From Herbaspirillum autotrophicum (GTDB lineage Bacteria; Pseudomonadota; Gammaproteobacteria; Burkholderiales; Burkholderiaceae_D), in the NCBI RefSeq assembly GCF_001189915.1, contig NZ_LFLS01000010.1:1-64000 (forward strand): 64,000 nt of DNA, given 5' to 3'. Both the position numbers and the translations under genes were made by a program. The notes beneath the pieces are model-generated. The model was not told where the DNA came from. It was given only the letters and a program-made list of their open reading frames with translations, and did not search any database. Positions 27,704-36,793 of this stretch are shown piece after piece; position 1 is the first letter of the stretch, and each line of letters opens with the position of its first letter.

Positions 27704-28513
27704 TTACTGCGGCAAGACTTCAAACGTGGCGACGTAATTGGCACGCCGTTCGCTGGCCTGCTTGACGGAAGTTTTGGCATCCTTGACGGCCGCTTCCAGC
27801 CAGTACATGCCAGGCGTTGGCCAGGTAATGCTGAATTTGCCATCCTGATCAGTGGTGAAGCTCAACTCATTGAGCTTGTCGCGATAACGGATGCCGCCCG
27901 GCACTACCGCAACTTTGACGCCGGCAGCCGGTTTGCCGTCCAGCAGCAGACGGAAATTGGCGGCGTCGCCGGCGACCAGATCGTTAGGGTGCGTCAGCGG
28001 ATCCAGCTCCAGCCCGACCCCGGTGACTGCCAGCACTTTCCTGGTTGGCTTGCCGGCCGTGACGAAAGTTTCAATCCGGCCTTGCGATTGCGACACGACC
28101 AGATCCTGGGCATTGGCCGGCACTTCCTTGGCCAGCGCTTCAGCCGTACCGCGCCAGCGTTTGGTCTTGCCATCTTCCTTGTAGCTGGCAAACAAACCCT
28201 GATTCAGGATCGCCAGCTTGTAGGTTCCCGGTTGTGACAAATGGACGTCGAAGGTGCTGCGGTATTTGCCGCTCGCGGCATTTTCCGGCTTGGCAACGCT
28301 GCCGTCCGGGGCAGTTACTTGCAAGCCATCCAGACGCAACGGGAAGTGTTCAAAGTAGAACAGATCATTGGAAACGGCGGCATCCACCGTCACCCAGGGG
28401 TCATTGCCCGACAACACAGTGGCCGATGGCAGCATCCAGGTGCGGTGGGCGTTGGCAGACAACGGTACACAGATGGCCAGCGCCAGCGCGGCCCATTTGA
28501 ACGACAGTTTCAT
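27704..28513 (-). CDS. DUF4198 family periplasmic protein
   Basis: 269 residues. A signal peptide ([14 protein letters not shown]) is followed by mature [14 protein letters not shown]. If signal peptidase cuts after ANA, the mature protein begins with His, a feature of DUF4198 and similar metal-linked periplasmic proteins. The rest is beta-rich, with [13 protein letters not shown] and a C-terminal [21 protein letters not shown] that resembles carboxypeptidase-regulatory or Ig-like folds. Related proteins neighbour cobalt/nickel and iron transport genes. Here it lies inside the PepSY-apbE operon. A metal-binding or scaffold role is an inference. Confidence 0.87.
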   Translation of the reverse strand: MKLSFKWAALALAICVPLSANAHRTWMLPSATVLSGNDPWVTVDAAVSNDLFYFEHFPLRLDGLQVTAPDGSVAKPENAASGKYRSTFDVHLSQPGTYKLAILNQGLFASYKEDGKTKRWRGTAEALAKEVPANAQDLVVSQSQGRIETFVTAGKPTRKVLAVTGVGLELDPLTHPNDLVAGDAANFRLLLDGKPAAGVKVAVVPGGIRYRDKLNELSFTTDQDGKFSITWPTPGMYWLEAAVKDAKTSVKQASERRANYVATFEVLPQ

Positions 28514-28564
28514 TCTTGTTCTCCGGTCAGAAATTAAACAGCTATCAGGATTGGCTATGGGGAC

Positions 28565-29077
28565 TCAGGGCTTGAAGTCGAGCGTGATCGCACCGAGTTC
28601 GCTGTCGCCTTTGCCGCGGGCAGTCTGGGCAGATTTGGGCGGCCACTGGAACGGCACCTTGACCAACTCGCGGCCACCGACTTCACGCGCCGCTTCCACC
28701 ATCAGGATGTAATCGCCGGCCGGCAATTTCGCCAGCGGTCCTTTGTCGCCGCTGAAACTCAATTGCTGCTCACCGGCTGGCCGGGTGGCACCGCTGACGC
28801 CATCGACCGGCATCTGCAACTCACGCCCGGCACGACGCCACCACTGGCGCATGTCCTTGAGCCACTTTTCGCCTTCCTTGTCTTTTTTCTTGAGGTCGTA
28901 CCAGACCGCCAGATTGGCTGCCACCGTCTGATCCGGGCGTTCGACCCAGACCGCCACATACGGACGATGATATTCAGCGACGTTGAGGCGAGGAATCTCG
29001 ACCTTCACGTTCATATCCGCAGCAAGCACCGGCAACGACACCAGACCGGTCAGCGCGAAAGGAAGAAATACACGCAT
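28565..29077 (-). CDS. DUF2271 periplasmic protein with ApbE-type flavinylation motif
   Basis: 170 residues. A signal peptide (LPFALTGLVSLPVLAA) precedes a beta-rich domain containing RPYVAVWVERPDQTVAANLAVWY. Residues 92-98 read D-G-V-S-G-A-T, matching the (D/S)GxxSGAT sequence whose last Thr receives FMN in NqrC/RnfG-type proteins, so Thr98 (codon at 28784-28786) is the predicted flavin site. The C-terminal half has LPAGDYILMVEAAREVGGREL. Start ATG 29077 follows GGGAGG; a TTG nine bases upstream is less likely. It is the second gene of the operon, after the PepSY gene. Confidence 0.9.
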   Translation of the reverse strand: MRVFLPFALTGLVSLPVLAADMNVKVEIPRLNVAEYHRPYVAVWVERPDQTVAANLAVWYDLKKKDKEGEKWLKDMRQWWRRAGRELQMPVDGVSGATRPAGEQQLSFSGDKGPLAKLPAGDYILMVEAAREVGGRELVKVPFQWPPKSAQTARGKGDSELGAITLDFKP

Positions 29078-29128
29078 AGGAATCAAACCTCCCTCGATGA
29101 TTGATAAAAAATTGACGAATAAAATGAT

Positions 29129-29761
29129 TCAGTGAATGAACAGGATCGCCAACAGCAACGGCACCACCAGTCCGAACGCCACCAGCGGCCAGGTGCTGGG
29201 GCGATTGCCCGCATGCAGTTGCAGCAAAAACAGGCCGGTGATGCAAAACACCAGACAGGCCACCGCAAAGATATCGATGAACCAGCTCCAGGCAACGCCG
29301 GTATTGCGCCCCTTGTGCAGATCATTGAAATAGGAAACCCAGCCGCGATCAGTCTTTTCGTATTCGACTTTGCCGTTGCCCAGATCAACCCGCAGCCAGG
29401 CGTCGCCGCCGGGACGCGGCAGCGACAGATACAGCTCGTCTGCGGACCATTCGCCGACCTGTTGCCCGATGCTGATCGCCAGTTGCTGTTCCAGCCATCC
29501 GGCCAGCGGCGCCGGCAACGGCTCCTTGTCGCGATGCGAAGCGGTGGTGACGCTGGACAGCAGATCGCGCGGCAATTGCAATTGCCGGTTCTCCACTTTG
29601 GGATGCGCTTCGATCTGCGCGGAGTGATTCAGGGTGATGCCGGTGGCGGCGAACAGCAGCATGGCGATCAGGCAGGCGGCCGAACTGATCCAGTGCCATT
29701 GATGCAAATGCTTGAGCCAGAACGAGCGGCGCTGCCGATCTGATTTGACCGCGCCGTTCAT
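29129..29761 (-). CDS. PepSY-associated transmembrane protein
   Basis: 210 residues with an N-terminal membrane helix (about 22-45, SAACLIAMLLFAATGITLNH) flanked by His residues (KHLHQWHW, NH). A periplasmic PepSY-like domain follows (RVDLGNGKVEYEKTDRGWVSYFNDLHKG). Two C-terminal helices come next (DIFAVACLVFCITGLFLLQLHAG and LVAFGLVVPLLLAILFIH). Paired His residues near the membrane faces recall PepSY_TM proteins proposed to bind haem or pass electrons to iron-siderophores. It is the first gene downstream of the Fur-like box and promoter. Confidence 0.88.
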   Translation of the reverse strand: MNGAVKSDRQRRSFWLKHLHQWHWISSAACLIAMLLFAATGITLNHSAQIEAHPKVENRQLQLPRDLLSSVTTASHRDKEPLPAPLAGWLEQQLAISIGQQVGEWSADELYLSLPRPGGDAWLRVDLGNGKVEYEKTDRGWVSYFNDLHKGRNTGVAWSWFIDIFAVACLVFCITGLFLLQLHAGNRPSTWPLVAFGLVVPLLLAILFIH

Positions 29762-29861
29762 GTCGCCCCAGCCGCCATGAGATGCGGTGCGTGGTTGTTA
29801 TTGCTGTTGATCACTATAAAACTCGCCGGATTGTTGTTCACTCAGGATTTACCCGAACAAC

Positions 29862-29890
29862 ATCATAAAGAAAATGAGATTGATTCTCAA
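29862..29890 (-). promoter_or_regulatory. Sigma70-type promoter of the PepSY-DUF2271-DUF4198-apbE-reductase operon
   Basis: On the minus strand, -35 TTGAGA (29885-29890) and -10 TATGAT (29862-29867) are separated by exactly 17 bases. The promoter lies about 100 bases before the PepSY start codon and overlaps the Fur-like box. Confidence 0.75.
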
Positions 29891-29891
29891 T
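29873..29891. promoter_or_regulatory. Fur-box-like operator
   Basis: AATGAGATTGATTCTCAAT contains a perfect inverted repeat TGAGA-N5-TCTCA (29875-29889) and closely resembles Fur sites of the AATGAGAATGATTCTCATT type. It covers the -35 element, so ferric-uptake regulator bound with iron would block transcription and release it in iron shortage. Confidence 0.8.
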
Positions 29892-29984
29892 TATATTATA
29901 GACGGCAGCAATCAGCCTAAGCTTTCCTCAGGCAGTGTGGTCAGGATGCCGGAATGACGGAACAACCGTTTGCCGGCACCGTAT

Positions 29985-30653
29985 TCAGCGCAGCAGGTCG
30001 TACGGACCGCCCCGCTCCAGTGCCCGCTGATAGGCCGGTCGCGCGTGGATGCTTTCCAGGTACTTGAGCAAGCGCGGATAACGGCTGTCGAGACCGGCAC
30101 GGGAGCGCGCCCCCTCCACCGGGAAGCTCATTTGGATGTCAGCCGCAGTGAATTCATTGCCGGCGAACCAGGGATAAGCGTCCAGTTCAGCTTCGAGATA
30201 CTGCAAATGCCGCTGCAATTGGGGATCAAGAAACTTGCTCTGCACGCCGCCGCTGATCATGTTGGCAACCGGCCGGATCAAGGCCGGCACTGACGATGGC
30301 AGACGACCGAAGATCAGCTTCATCACCAGCAGCGGCATCGCCGAACCCTCCGCGTAATGCAGCCAGTAACGATAGCGCAGGCGCTGGGAAGTACCGGCGG
30401 CGGGAATCAGACGGCCATTGCCGTAGCGCTCCACCAGATATTCAATGATGGCACCCGATTCAGCGATGGTCAGGTCGCCATCGGTCACGACCGGCGATTT
30501 GCCCAGCGGATGCACCGCCCGCAACGCCGCCGGCGCCAGCATGGTCTTGGGATCGCGCTGATAGAATTTGATGTCGTATTCCAGCCCCAGCTCTTCCAGC
30601 AACCACAACACGCGTTGCGAGCGCGAGTTGTTCAAATGATGCACGGTGATCAT
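29985..30653 (-). CDS. Glutathione S-transferase family protein
   Basis: 222 residues. The N-terminal thioredoxin-like domain opens MITVHHLNNSRSQRVLWLLEEL, with the glutathione-binding Ser in NNSRSQRV and the cis-Pro region LGKSPVVTDGDLTIAESGAII. The C-terminal domain is all-helical (about 90-215) with FAGNEFTAADIQMSFPVE. It is transcribed away from the MocR regulator gene and faces the iron operon's control region at its 3' end. The start at 30653 gives the family-standard N-terminus; a longer frame upstream is hydrophobic and atypical. Confidence 0.92.
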   Translation of the reverse strand: MITVHHLNNSRSQRVLWLLEELGLEYDIKFYQRDPKTMLAPAALRAVHPLGKSPVVTDGDLTIAESGAIIEYLVERYGNGRLIPAAGTSQRLRYRYWLHYAEGSAMPLLVMKLIFGRLPSSVPALIRPVANMISGGVQSKFLDPQLQRHLQYLEAELDAYPWFAGNEFTAADIQMSFPVEGARSRAGLDSRYPRLLKYLESIHARPAYQRALERGGPYDLLR

Positions 30654-30744
30654 ATAAGTGGCCTTTCTGTAGAATGCAGGCAAAATTGGCAGATAACCCA
30701 GGCAGCCAAGAGTACACAACTTTAACCGAAGACACAGAACCGGC

Positions 30745-32181
30745 ATGGCGCTTCATAAAAAAATTCCGCTGTATCAACGCTTTGCAGACCAGTTGGCGAC
30801 CTCGATCCGGGCCGGCGTGCTGCAACCGGGAGAACGCGTGACGTCGGTACGCATCGCCAGCCAACAGCATAAAGTCAGCGTCACCACCGTGGTGCGCGCA
30901 TATGAATTGCTGGAAAGTCGCGGCATCATCGAAAGTCAGCCGCAATCCGGCTATTTCGTACGTCAGACCAGCAAACCCGGCGATCTGCGCAAGTCGCCGC
31001 CGTCGGCGGCCGAATCGCGCCAGTCGAGCGAAGTCGATGTCAGCCGGCTGGTATTGGCGACGCTGAAAACCATTCAGCAAGACGGCAAGATTCCGCTGGC
31101 CTCGCCCTACCCCAACCCGGCCTTGTTTCCGACTGCGCGCATCAGCCAGTATGCCGGCAAGATCATGCGCGATGTCGTCCAGACCAGCGTGTTTGACGAT
31201 CTGCCACCCGGGCACCCGGATTTACTGCGCCAGATTGCGCGCCGCTATCTGGAAACCGGGATGAATGTGGGACCCGAAGAAATCGTGATCACCATCGGCG
31301 CCACTGAAGCCATCAATCTCTGCCTGCAGGCCGTGGCCAAACCGGGCGATACCATTGCGGTAGAAACGCCGACCTTCTACGCCATGCTGCATGCCATCGA
31401 ACGGCTCGGCATGCGCGCTCTGGAAATACCCACCGATCCGCATACCGGGATTGACATCGACGCCCTGGCAGAACGCCTGAAAACGCAGCCGGTTGCCGCT
31501 TGCATGGTGATGCCCAACTTTCAGAATCCGCTCGGGTTCCAGATGCCGGACAGTCACAAGCAACGATTGGTGGAATTGGCCGGGCAATACGATTTGCCGC
31601 TGATTGAAGATGCGGTTTACAGCGAACTGCATTACGGCAGCGCCCATCCGACTTCATTGAAGAGTTATGACACCAAGGGTCTGGTGTTGCATTGTTCATC
31701 TTTTTCCAAAAGCCTGACCTCGGCCTACCGGGTTGGCTGGGCCATGCCGGGACGGTACCGGGCGCAGGTGGAAAAGCTGAAATTCTTGAATACGCTGTCG
31801 ACGCCGACCGTGCCGCAGCGCGCCATTGCCGAGTATCTGACCAAGGGCGGCTACGAACGTCATCTGCGTCGGGTGCGCCGGCATCTGGCGCAACAACGCG
31901 ATTTGATGCGGCATTTCGTGCTGCGCTTCTTCCCGGCCGGCACCCGCGTGTCGGAGCCTGAGGGCGGCTATATCCTGTGGCTGGAACTACCGGCGACAGT
32001 CGATGCCATGGAACTGTACCGGCGCTGCCTGGATGTCGGCATCACGATTGCACCCGGCCGCATTTTCGCTGCCAGCAATCGTTACAGCCACTTCATCCGG
32101 CTCAACTACAGCTATGCCTGGACGGCAGAGATCGAACAGGCTTTGAAAACCATCGCCGGCATCACTGCCGGGCTGATGTGA
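30745..32181 (+). CDS. MocR/PdxR-type GntR regulator with aminotransferase domain
   Basis: 478 residues. An N-terminal winged-helix GntR domain (about 5-75; YQRFADQLATSIRAGVLQPGERVTSVR, then KVSVTTVVRAYELLESRGI) is followed by a fold-type I aminotransferase-like domain with PLP-binding motif SSFSKSLTSAYRVGW; Lys322 should form the Schiff base. Such regulators sense PLP or an amino compound. It is divergent from the GST gene and may control it. Its 3' end overlaps the convergent small wHTH gene by 20 bases. Confidence 0.92.
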   Translation: MALHKKIPLYQRFADQLATSIRAGVLQPGERVTSVRIASQQHKVSVTTVVRAYELLESRGIIESQPQSGYFVRQTSKPGDLRKSPPSAAESRQSSEVDVSRLVLATLKTIQQDGKIPLASPYPNPALFPTARISQYAGKIMRDVVQTSVFDDLPPGHPDLLRQIARRYLETGMNVGPEEIVITIGATEAINLCLQAVAKPGDTIAVETPTFYAMLHAIERLGMRALEIPTDPHTGIDIDALAERLKTQPVAACMVMPNFQNPLGFQMPDSHKQRLVELAGQYDLPLIEDAVYSELHYGSAHPTSLKSYDTKGLVLHCSSFSKSLTSAYRVGWAMPGRYRAQVEKLKFLNTLSTPTVPQRAIAEYLTKGGYERHLRRVRRHLAQQRDLMRHFVLRFFPAGTRVSEPEGGYILWLELPATVDAMELYRRCLDVGITIAPGRIFAASNRYSHFIRLNYSYAWTAEIEQALKTIAGITAGLM

Positions 32182-32425
32182 TGTCAGGGTCTTGCGGCAA
32201 CAGCAAGACGTTACCCGTGCCATCTTCATTCAAGGTCACGCTGACCACGCCGGCCTCTTCCAGCAGCGTCAGATAACGGCGCAAAGTGCTCATGCGTAAT
32301 TCCGTGCGCTTGGACAGGCGTGCCAGCGACAATGGCGCGCCGCTGCGGGAACAGTCCTGCTCCAGTTCAAACAGGATCCGCAACACCTCGGGCGGCAACT
32401 GCGCGGCATCCTCTTCCGGGGTCAT
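32162..32425 (-). CDS. Small winged-helix protein in the YdeP-like oxidoreductase operon
   Basis: 87 residues. LARLSKRTELRMSTLRRYLTLLEEAGVVSV forms a helix-turn-helix plus start of a wing, with a short wing strand (NEDGTGNVLLLP). It is cytoplasmic and has no other domain. It starts two bases after the oxidoreductase gene ends and is translated with it. A role as regulator of that gene is likely by context, but no ligand-binding domain is present. It converges with, and overlaps, the MocR gene at its 3' end. Confidence 0.82.
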   Translation of the reverse strand: MTPEEDAAQLPPEVLRILFELEQDCSRSGAPLSLARLSKRTELRMSTLRRYLTLLEEAGVVSVTLNEDGTGNVLLLPQDPDITSARQ

Positions 32426-32427
32426 GT

Positions 32428-34767
32428 TCAGGCGGCCTTTTCGATGTCAATCATCGGCACTTTGGCCGCACGCGCCAACAACACGGGGATCGATTTCGAG
32501 GTCGGGGTACGGGCCTTTTCGGCAAAGCTCTCAAGCGGTACCAGCGGATTGGTTTCCGGATAATAACTGCCCAGACAACCGCGCGGAATATCATATTCGA
32601 CCAGCAAGAAACCATCGGCCCGACGCTCCACATCATCTTCCCAGACGCTGATGATATCCACCCATTCGCCCGCTTTCAGCCCCAGCATATCGAGATCGAG
32701 GCGATTGGCAAACACCACGCGGCGCTGACCGAAGACACCGCGATAGCGATCATCCATGCCATAGATGGTGGTGTTGTACTGATCGTGCGAACGAGTCGTC
32801 ATCAGGGTCATCAGACGCTCGCCGTATTTGCGCCTGGCCTGATGAATCGGGGTGTCTTTGGGAATCGGGTGCACGATGAATTCTGCCAGGCCGCTGCCGG
32901 TCTTCCAGACCCGCTCACGCGACGCCACTCCCAGATGAAACCCGCCGGGATTGGCAATACGGACGTTATAGTCCTTGAAGGCATCGTACACTTGCTCGAT
33001 GGCATCGCGAATACGCGCATAGTCTTCGGCGTACCACAGCCATGGCAGTTGCGGTCCGTTGGCGCGGTCCTGCATCGTGGCTTGCGCCAGATGCGCGACG
33101 ATCGCGGTTTCCGACATGCACTCGGGCGACGCCGGCTTGTTGATGCCATACGACACGTGCACCATGCTCATCGAATCTTCCACCGTCACGCCTTGCGGAC
33201 CGCTGGCCTGCACGTCGATTTCGGTACGCCCCAGCGTCGGCAGAATCAGCGCATCCTTGCCATGAATCAAATGGCTGCGGTTGAGCTTGGTGGTGATGTG
33301 CACGGTCAGATTGCAAGAGCGCAGTGCGTCGAAGGTGCGCGGCGTGTCCGGCGTCGCCATCGCAAAATTGCCGCCGAGACCGATGAACACCTTGACCTCG
33401 CCGCGCAACATGGCTTGCACCGAACCCACCACATCATGGCCGTGCTCGCGCGGCGCCTTGAAGCCGAATACCTGTTCCAGGCGATCGAGGAAAGCCGGCG
33501 TCGGTTTTTCATCGATACCGACAGTGCGGTCGCCCTGCACATTGGAGTGACCGCGCACCGGACACAGACCAGCGCCGGGGCGACCGATATTGCCGCGCAA
33601 CATCATCATGTTGGACAACATCTGGATCGTCGCCACCGCGTACTTGTGTTGCGTCAGGCCCATACCCCAGGTGGCGATCACGGCCTTGCCGCGCACATAC
33701 ACCTGGCTCAGTTTTTCAATATCTTCGCGCGCCACACCGGACTCTTCCACGAGGTCATCCCAGCTTTCGCGGCGGGCATCCTCGGCGAAGGCCTCAAAGC
33801 CATTGGTATGTTCAGCCAGAAAGGCAACATCGATCACGCGCTCTGCCCCCTGCGCCACAGCGGCATCATCAAGCTCGATCACGCGCTTGACGACGCCCTT
33901 GATCAGCGCAAAATCACCGCCCAGCTTGGGATGAATGAACATCGAGCTGATCTTGGTGCTGGACATGGTCAACATGTCGCGCGGGCTTTGCGGATCGGCA
34001 AAGCGCTGCAGGCCACGCTCCTTGAGCGGATTGATCGAGACAATGGTGGCGCCGCGTTTGGCACACTCGCGCAACTCACCCATCATGCGCGGATGATTGG
34101 TGGCCGGATTCTGCCCGAACAGCAACAAGGTATCGCACTCATCGAAATCGTCGAGCAACACGGTACCCTTGCCGACCCCGACCGTTTCCGGCAACCCGAC
34201 GCTGGTCGGCTCGTGGCACATGTTGGAACAGTCAGGGAAATTGTTGGTGCCGTACTGGCGCACGAACAATTGAAACAGGAATGCGGCTTCATTACTGGCG
34301 CGGCCGGATACGTAGAACGCGGCCTGATCCGGATCAGGCAACGCATTCAGATGCGAGGCCATCAATTCGAAAGCGCCCTGCCAGCTGATATTTTTGTATT
34401 TGTCGGTGGCCGCGTCATACACCATCGGCTGTGTCAGTCGACCATGGTCTTCGAGCGCGAAGTCGGATTGCTCCAGCAAGGCCGCAACGGTATGGGTTTC
34501 AAAGAAGTCGGCCGTGACGCGCTTGGCGGTCGCCTCGGCGGCCACTGCCTTGACACCGTTTTCGCAAAACTCGAAGGTGGAGGTATGTTCGCGGTCCGGC
34601 CAGGCGCAACCGGGACAATCGAAACCATCCGGCTGGTTTTGCGACAGCAGCGTACGCAAGCCCTTGCCATCGGCCACGTGTTCCTTGACCAGATTGAGCG
34701 CGACGTATTTCAGTGCCCCCCAGCCGCCGGCAGCGGCTTTGTAGTCTTCAATCTTCGGCTTGCCCAT
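32428..34767 (-). CDS. FdhF/YdeP family molybdopterin oxidoreductase
   Basis: 779 residues. Cys51, Cys54 and Cys68 in the N-terminal DCPGCAWPD ... FEFCENG segment could hold an iron-sulfur cluster. The molybdopterin domains contain VSGRASNEAAFLFQLFVRQYGTNNFPD, LLFGQNPATNHPRMMGEL and a C-terminal molydopterin-dinucleotide domain with MTLMTTRSHDQYNTTIYGM. E. coli YdeP has been linked to acid resistance; the physiological substrate of the family is not settled. No fdhD accessory gene and no separate electron-transfer subunit is adjacent. Start 34767 (MGKPKIEDYKAA) fits family N-termini. Confidence 0.92.
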   Translation of the reverse strand: MGKPKIEDYKAAAGGWGALKYVALNLVKEHVADGKGLRTLLSQNQPDGFDCPGCAWPDREHTSTFEFCENGVKAVAAEATAKRVTADFFETHTVAALLEQSDFALEDHGRLTQPMVYDAATDKYKNISWQGAFELMASHLNALPDPDQAAFYVSGRASNEAAFLFQLFVRQYGTNNFPDCSNMCHEPTSVGLPETVGVGKGTVLLDDFDECDTLLLFGQNPATNHPRMMGELRECAKRGATIVSINPLKERGLQRFADPQSPRDMLTMSSTKISSMFIHPKLGGDFALIKGVVKRVIELDDAAVAQGAERVIDVAFLAEHTNGFEAFAEDARRESWDDLVEESGVAREDIEKLSQVYVRGKAVIATWGMGLTQHKYAVATIQMLSNMMMLRGNIGRPGAGLCPVRGHSNVQGDRTVGIDEKPTPAFLDRLEQVFGFKAPREHGHDVVGSVQAMLRGEVKVFIGLGGNFAMATPDTPRTFDALRSCNLTVHITTKLNRSHLIHGKDALILPTLGRTEIDVQASGPQGVTVEDSMSMVHVSYGINKPASPECMSETAIVAHLAQATMQDRANGPQLPWLWYAEDYARIRDAIEQVYDAFKDYNVRIANPGGFHLGVASRERVWKTGSGLAEFIVHPIPKDTPIHQARRKYGERLMTLMTTRSHDQYNTTIYGMDDRYRGVFGQRRVVFANRLDLDMLGLKAGEWVDIISVWEDDVERRADGFLLVEYDIPRGCLGSYYPETNPLVPLESFAEKARTPTSKSIPVLLARAAKVPMIDIEKAA

Positions 34768-34901
34768 CTGCGATCTCCCATGACACAATTCTTGACAGTG
34801 CCAAAGTTTAGATCACTGCCTGCGATAACGGCGTGCACAGACATTGCACCCGCAATGCAGCACAGACAATAATTACCCGCAATAAATCCCGCCCCGATTT
34901 G

Positions 34902-35390
34902 TCATTCTTCGAGGGATAGCGCCAGGGTTTCCTTGATTTCCTCCATCACCACATAGCTCTTGGATTGCGCCGCTCCCGGCAATTGCAGCAAGATGTCGCC
35001 GAGCAACTTGCGGTATTCCGCCATGCCGCGGATCCGCGCCTTGATCAGATAATCGAAGTCGCCCGACACCAGATGACATTCCTGCACTTCCGGAATCCGC
35101 AGCACTTCGCGCCGAAACTGCTCAAACATGTTACCGGATTTGTGATTCAGCGTGATTTCCACGAATACCAGCAAGGTCGCCCCGAGTGAACCCGGATTGA
35201 CGCGCGCGTAATAACCGCTGATGACGCCATCACGCTCCATGCGTTTGACGCGCTCAATACAGGGCGTGATCGACAATCCCACCTGCTCGCCCAGATCTTT
35301 CATCGACATGCGCCCGTCTTTTTGCAACAGCGTCAGGATGCGGCGATCAAGTTTATCCAGCGTACGAATGGTTTGCTGCTGTGTTCTCAT
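34902..35390 (-). CDS. Lrp/AsnC family transcriptional regulator divergent from dadA
   Basis: 162 residues. The N-terminal helix-turn-helix opens LDKLDRRILTLLQKDGRMSMKDLGEQVGLSITPCIERVKRME. The C-terminal RAM/ASNC ligand-binding domain follows (about 70-155), with HLVSGDFDYLIKARIRGMAEY. It is close to leucine-responsive protein Lrp and BkdR types. It is divergent from the D-amino acid dehydrogenase gene; in several proteobacteria dadA is under Lrp control, so autogenous plus dadA regulation from the shared 99-base gap is probable. Confidence 0.92.
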   Translation of the reverse strand: MRTQQQTIRTLDKLDRRILTLLQKDGRMSMKDLGEQVGLSITPCIERVKRMERDGVISGYYARVNPGSLGATLLVFVEITLNHKSGNMFEQFRREVLRIPEVQECHLVSGDFDYLIKARIRGMAEYRKLLGDILLQLPGAAQSKSYVVMEEIKETLALSLEE

Positions 35391-35489
35391 TATTTTTTCC
35401 CAAATTGGCACTTAAATACAGTAACAAACACTGGCCGATTCTCAATATCATAGTTTTATATTCTATATCAACACTCAAGGGGATTTCAC

Positions 35490-36782
35490 ATGCGCGTAGT
35501 CATTCTGGGCAGCGGCGTGATTGGCGTTACCAGCGCCTACTATCTGGCCAAGGCTGGCCATCAGGTTACCGTGCTGGATCGCCAGCCGGGACCCGCACTG
35601 GAAACCAGTTTCGGCAATGCCGGCCAGATCTCGCCGGGCTATGCGTCGCCTTGGGGGGCACCAGGGATTCCGCTCAAAGCCTTGAAATGGATGTTTGAAG
35701 AACACGCGCCATTGGCGATCCGGCCCGACTTCACCCTGCACCAGTTGCGCTGGATGTGGCAAATGCTGCGCAACTGCAGTGCCGAGTGCTATGCGGTCAA
35801 CAAGGAACGCATGGTACGGCTGGCAGAATACAGCCGCGACTGCTTCCGCCAATTGCGCGCCGATACCGGCATCGACTATGAAGGTCGCCAGCAAGGCACG
35901 TTGCAACTGTTCCGCACCCAGGAGCAACTGGATGGCGCCGAGAAAGATATCGCCGTATTGCGGCAGACCGGCGTTGCCTATGAGTTGCTGAACAGCGCGC
36001 AACTGGCCAATGCCGAACCGGCGCTGGCGAAAGTCCACCACAAGCTGACCGGCGGACTGCGCTTGCCCAACGATGAAACCGGCGACTGCCAGTTGTTCAC
36101 CACGCGGCTGGCGAAAATGGCAGAAGACCTCGGCGTGAAATTCCGCTATGGCGTTTCCATCGATGGCCTGGCCGTAGCCGGCGATGAGATCGATGGCGTA
36201 TTGTGCGGCAAGGAACTGGTCAAGGCCGACCGCTACGTGGTCGCGCTGGGCTCTTACTCCACCGGCTTCCTGCGCAATCTGGTGGACATTCCGGTGTACC
36301 CGCTCAAAGGCTATTCGATCACGGTCCCGATTGTCGATGCGGAAGCGGCGCCGGTGTCCACCATTCTCGATGAAACCTACAAGATCGCCGTGACGCGTTT
36401 CAATCAACGCATCCGGGTCGGCGGCATGGCCGAAGTCGTGGGTTTCAATACCGCCCTCAATCCGAAACGCCGTGCCACGCTGGAAATGGTAGTCAATGAT
36501 CTGTTCCCGGGTGCCGGCGATACAGCGCAAGCGACATTCTGGACCGGCCTGCGGCCCATGACGCCGGACGGCACGCCGATCGTCGGTGCCACTGCGCTGC
36601 GCAACCTGTATCTCAATACCGGTCACGGCACGCTGGGCTGGACCATGTCCTGCGGTTCGGGACAATTGCTGTCCGACCTGATCTCCGGCAAGCGTGGCGC
36701 CATTGCTTCTGATGATCTGTCGGTGGCCCGTTACAGCGGGCAACGTCACATGTCGCCGGCGGTCGCGGCACAAACTGCCTGA
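35490..36782 (+). CDS. dadA: D-amino acid dehydrogenase small subunit
   Basis: Membrane-associated FAD enzyme that oxidises D-amino acids, chiefly D-alanine, and passes electrons to the respiratory chain. The 430 residues start with the dinucleotide motif [21 protein letters not shown], then [31 protein letters not shown], which is characteristic of DadA. The C-terminal [16 protein letters not shown] and [22 protein letters not shown] also match. No dadX racemase follows, which differs from the dadAX pair of enteric bacteria. Confidence 0.95.
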   Translation: MRVVILGSGVIGVTSAYYLAKAGHQVTVLDRQPGPALETSFGNAGQISPGYASPWGAPGIPLKALKWMFEEHAPLAIRPDFTLHQLRWMWQMLRNCSAECYAVNKERMVRLAEYSRDCFRQLRADTGIDYEGRQQGTLQLFRTQEQLDGAEKDIAVLRQTGVAYELLNSAQLANAEPALAKVHHKLTGGLRLPNDETGDCQLFTTRLAKMAEDLGVKFRYGVSIDGLAVAGDEIDGVLCGKELVKADRYVVALGSYSTGFLRNLVDIPVYPLKGYSITVPIVDAEAAPVSTILDETYKIAVTRFNQRIRVGGMAEVVGFNTALNPKRRATLEMVVNDLFPGAGDTAQATFWTGLRPMTPDGTPIVGATALRNLYLNTGHGTLGWTMSCGSGQLLSDLISGKRGAIASDDLSVARYSGQRHMSPAVAAQTA

Positions 36783-36793
36783 GTACCCATCGG

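Noticed and set aside
32320..34872. 850-codon open frame on the plus strand opposite the YdeP-like gene
   Set aside because: Antisense to a clear molybdopterin oxidoreductase with full family motifs; composition is His/Arg/Gln-rich and no ribosome site or domain is seen.
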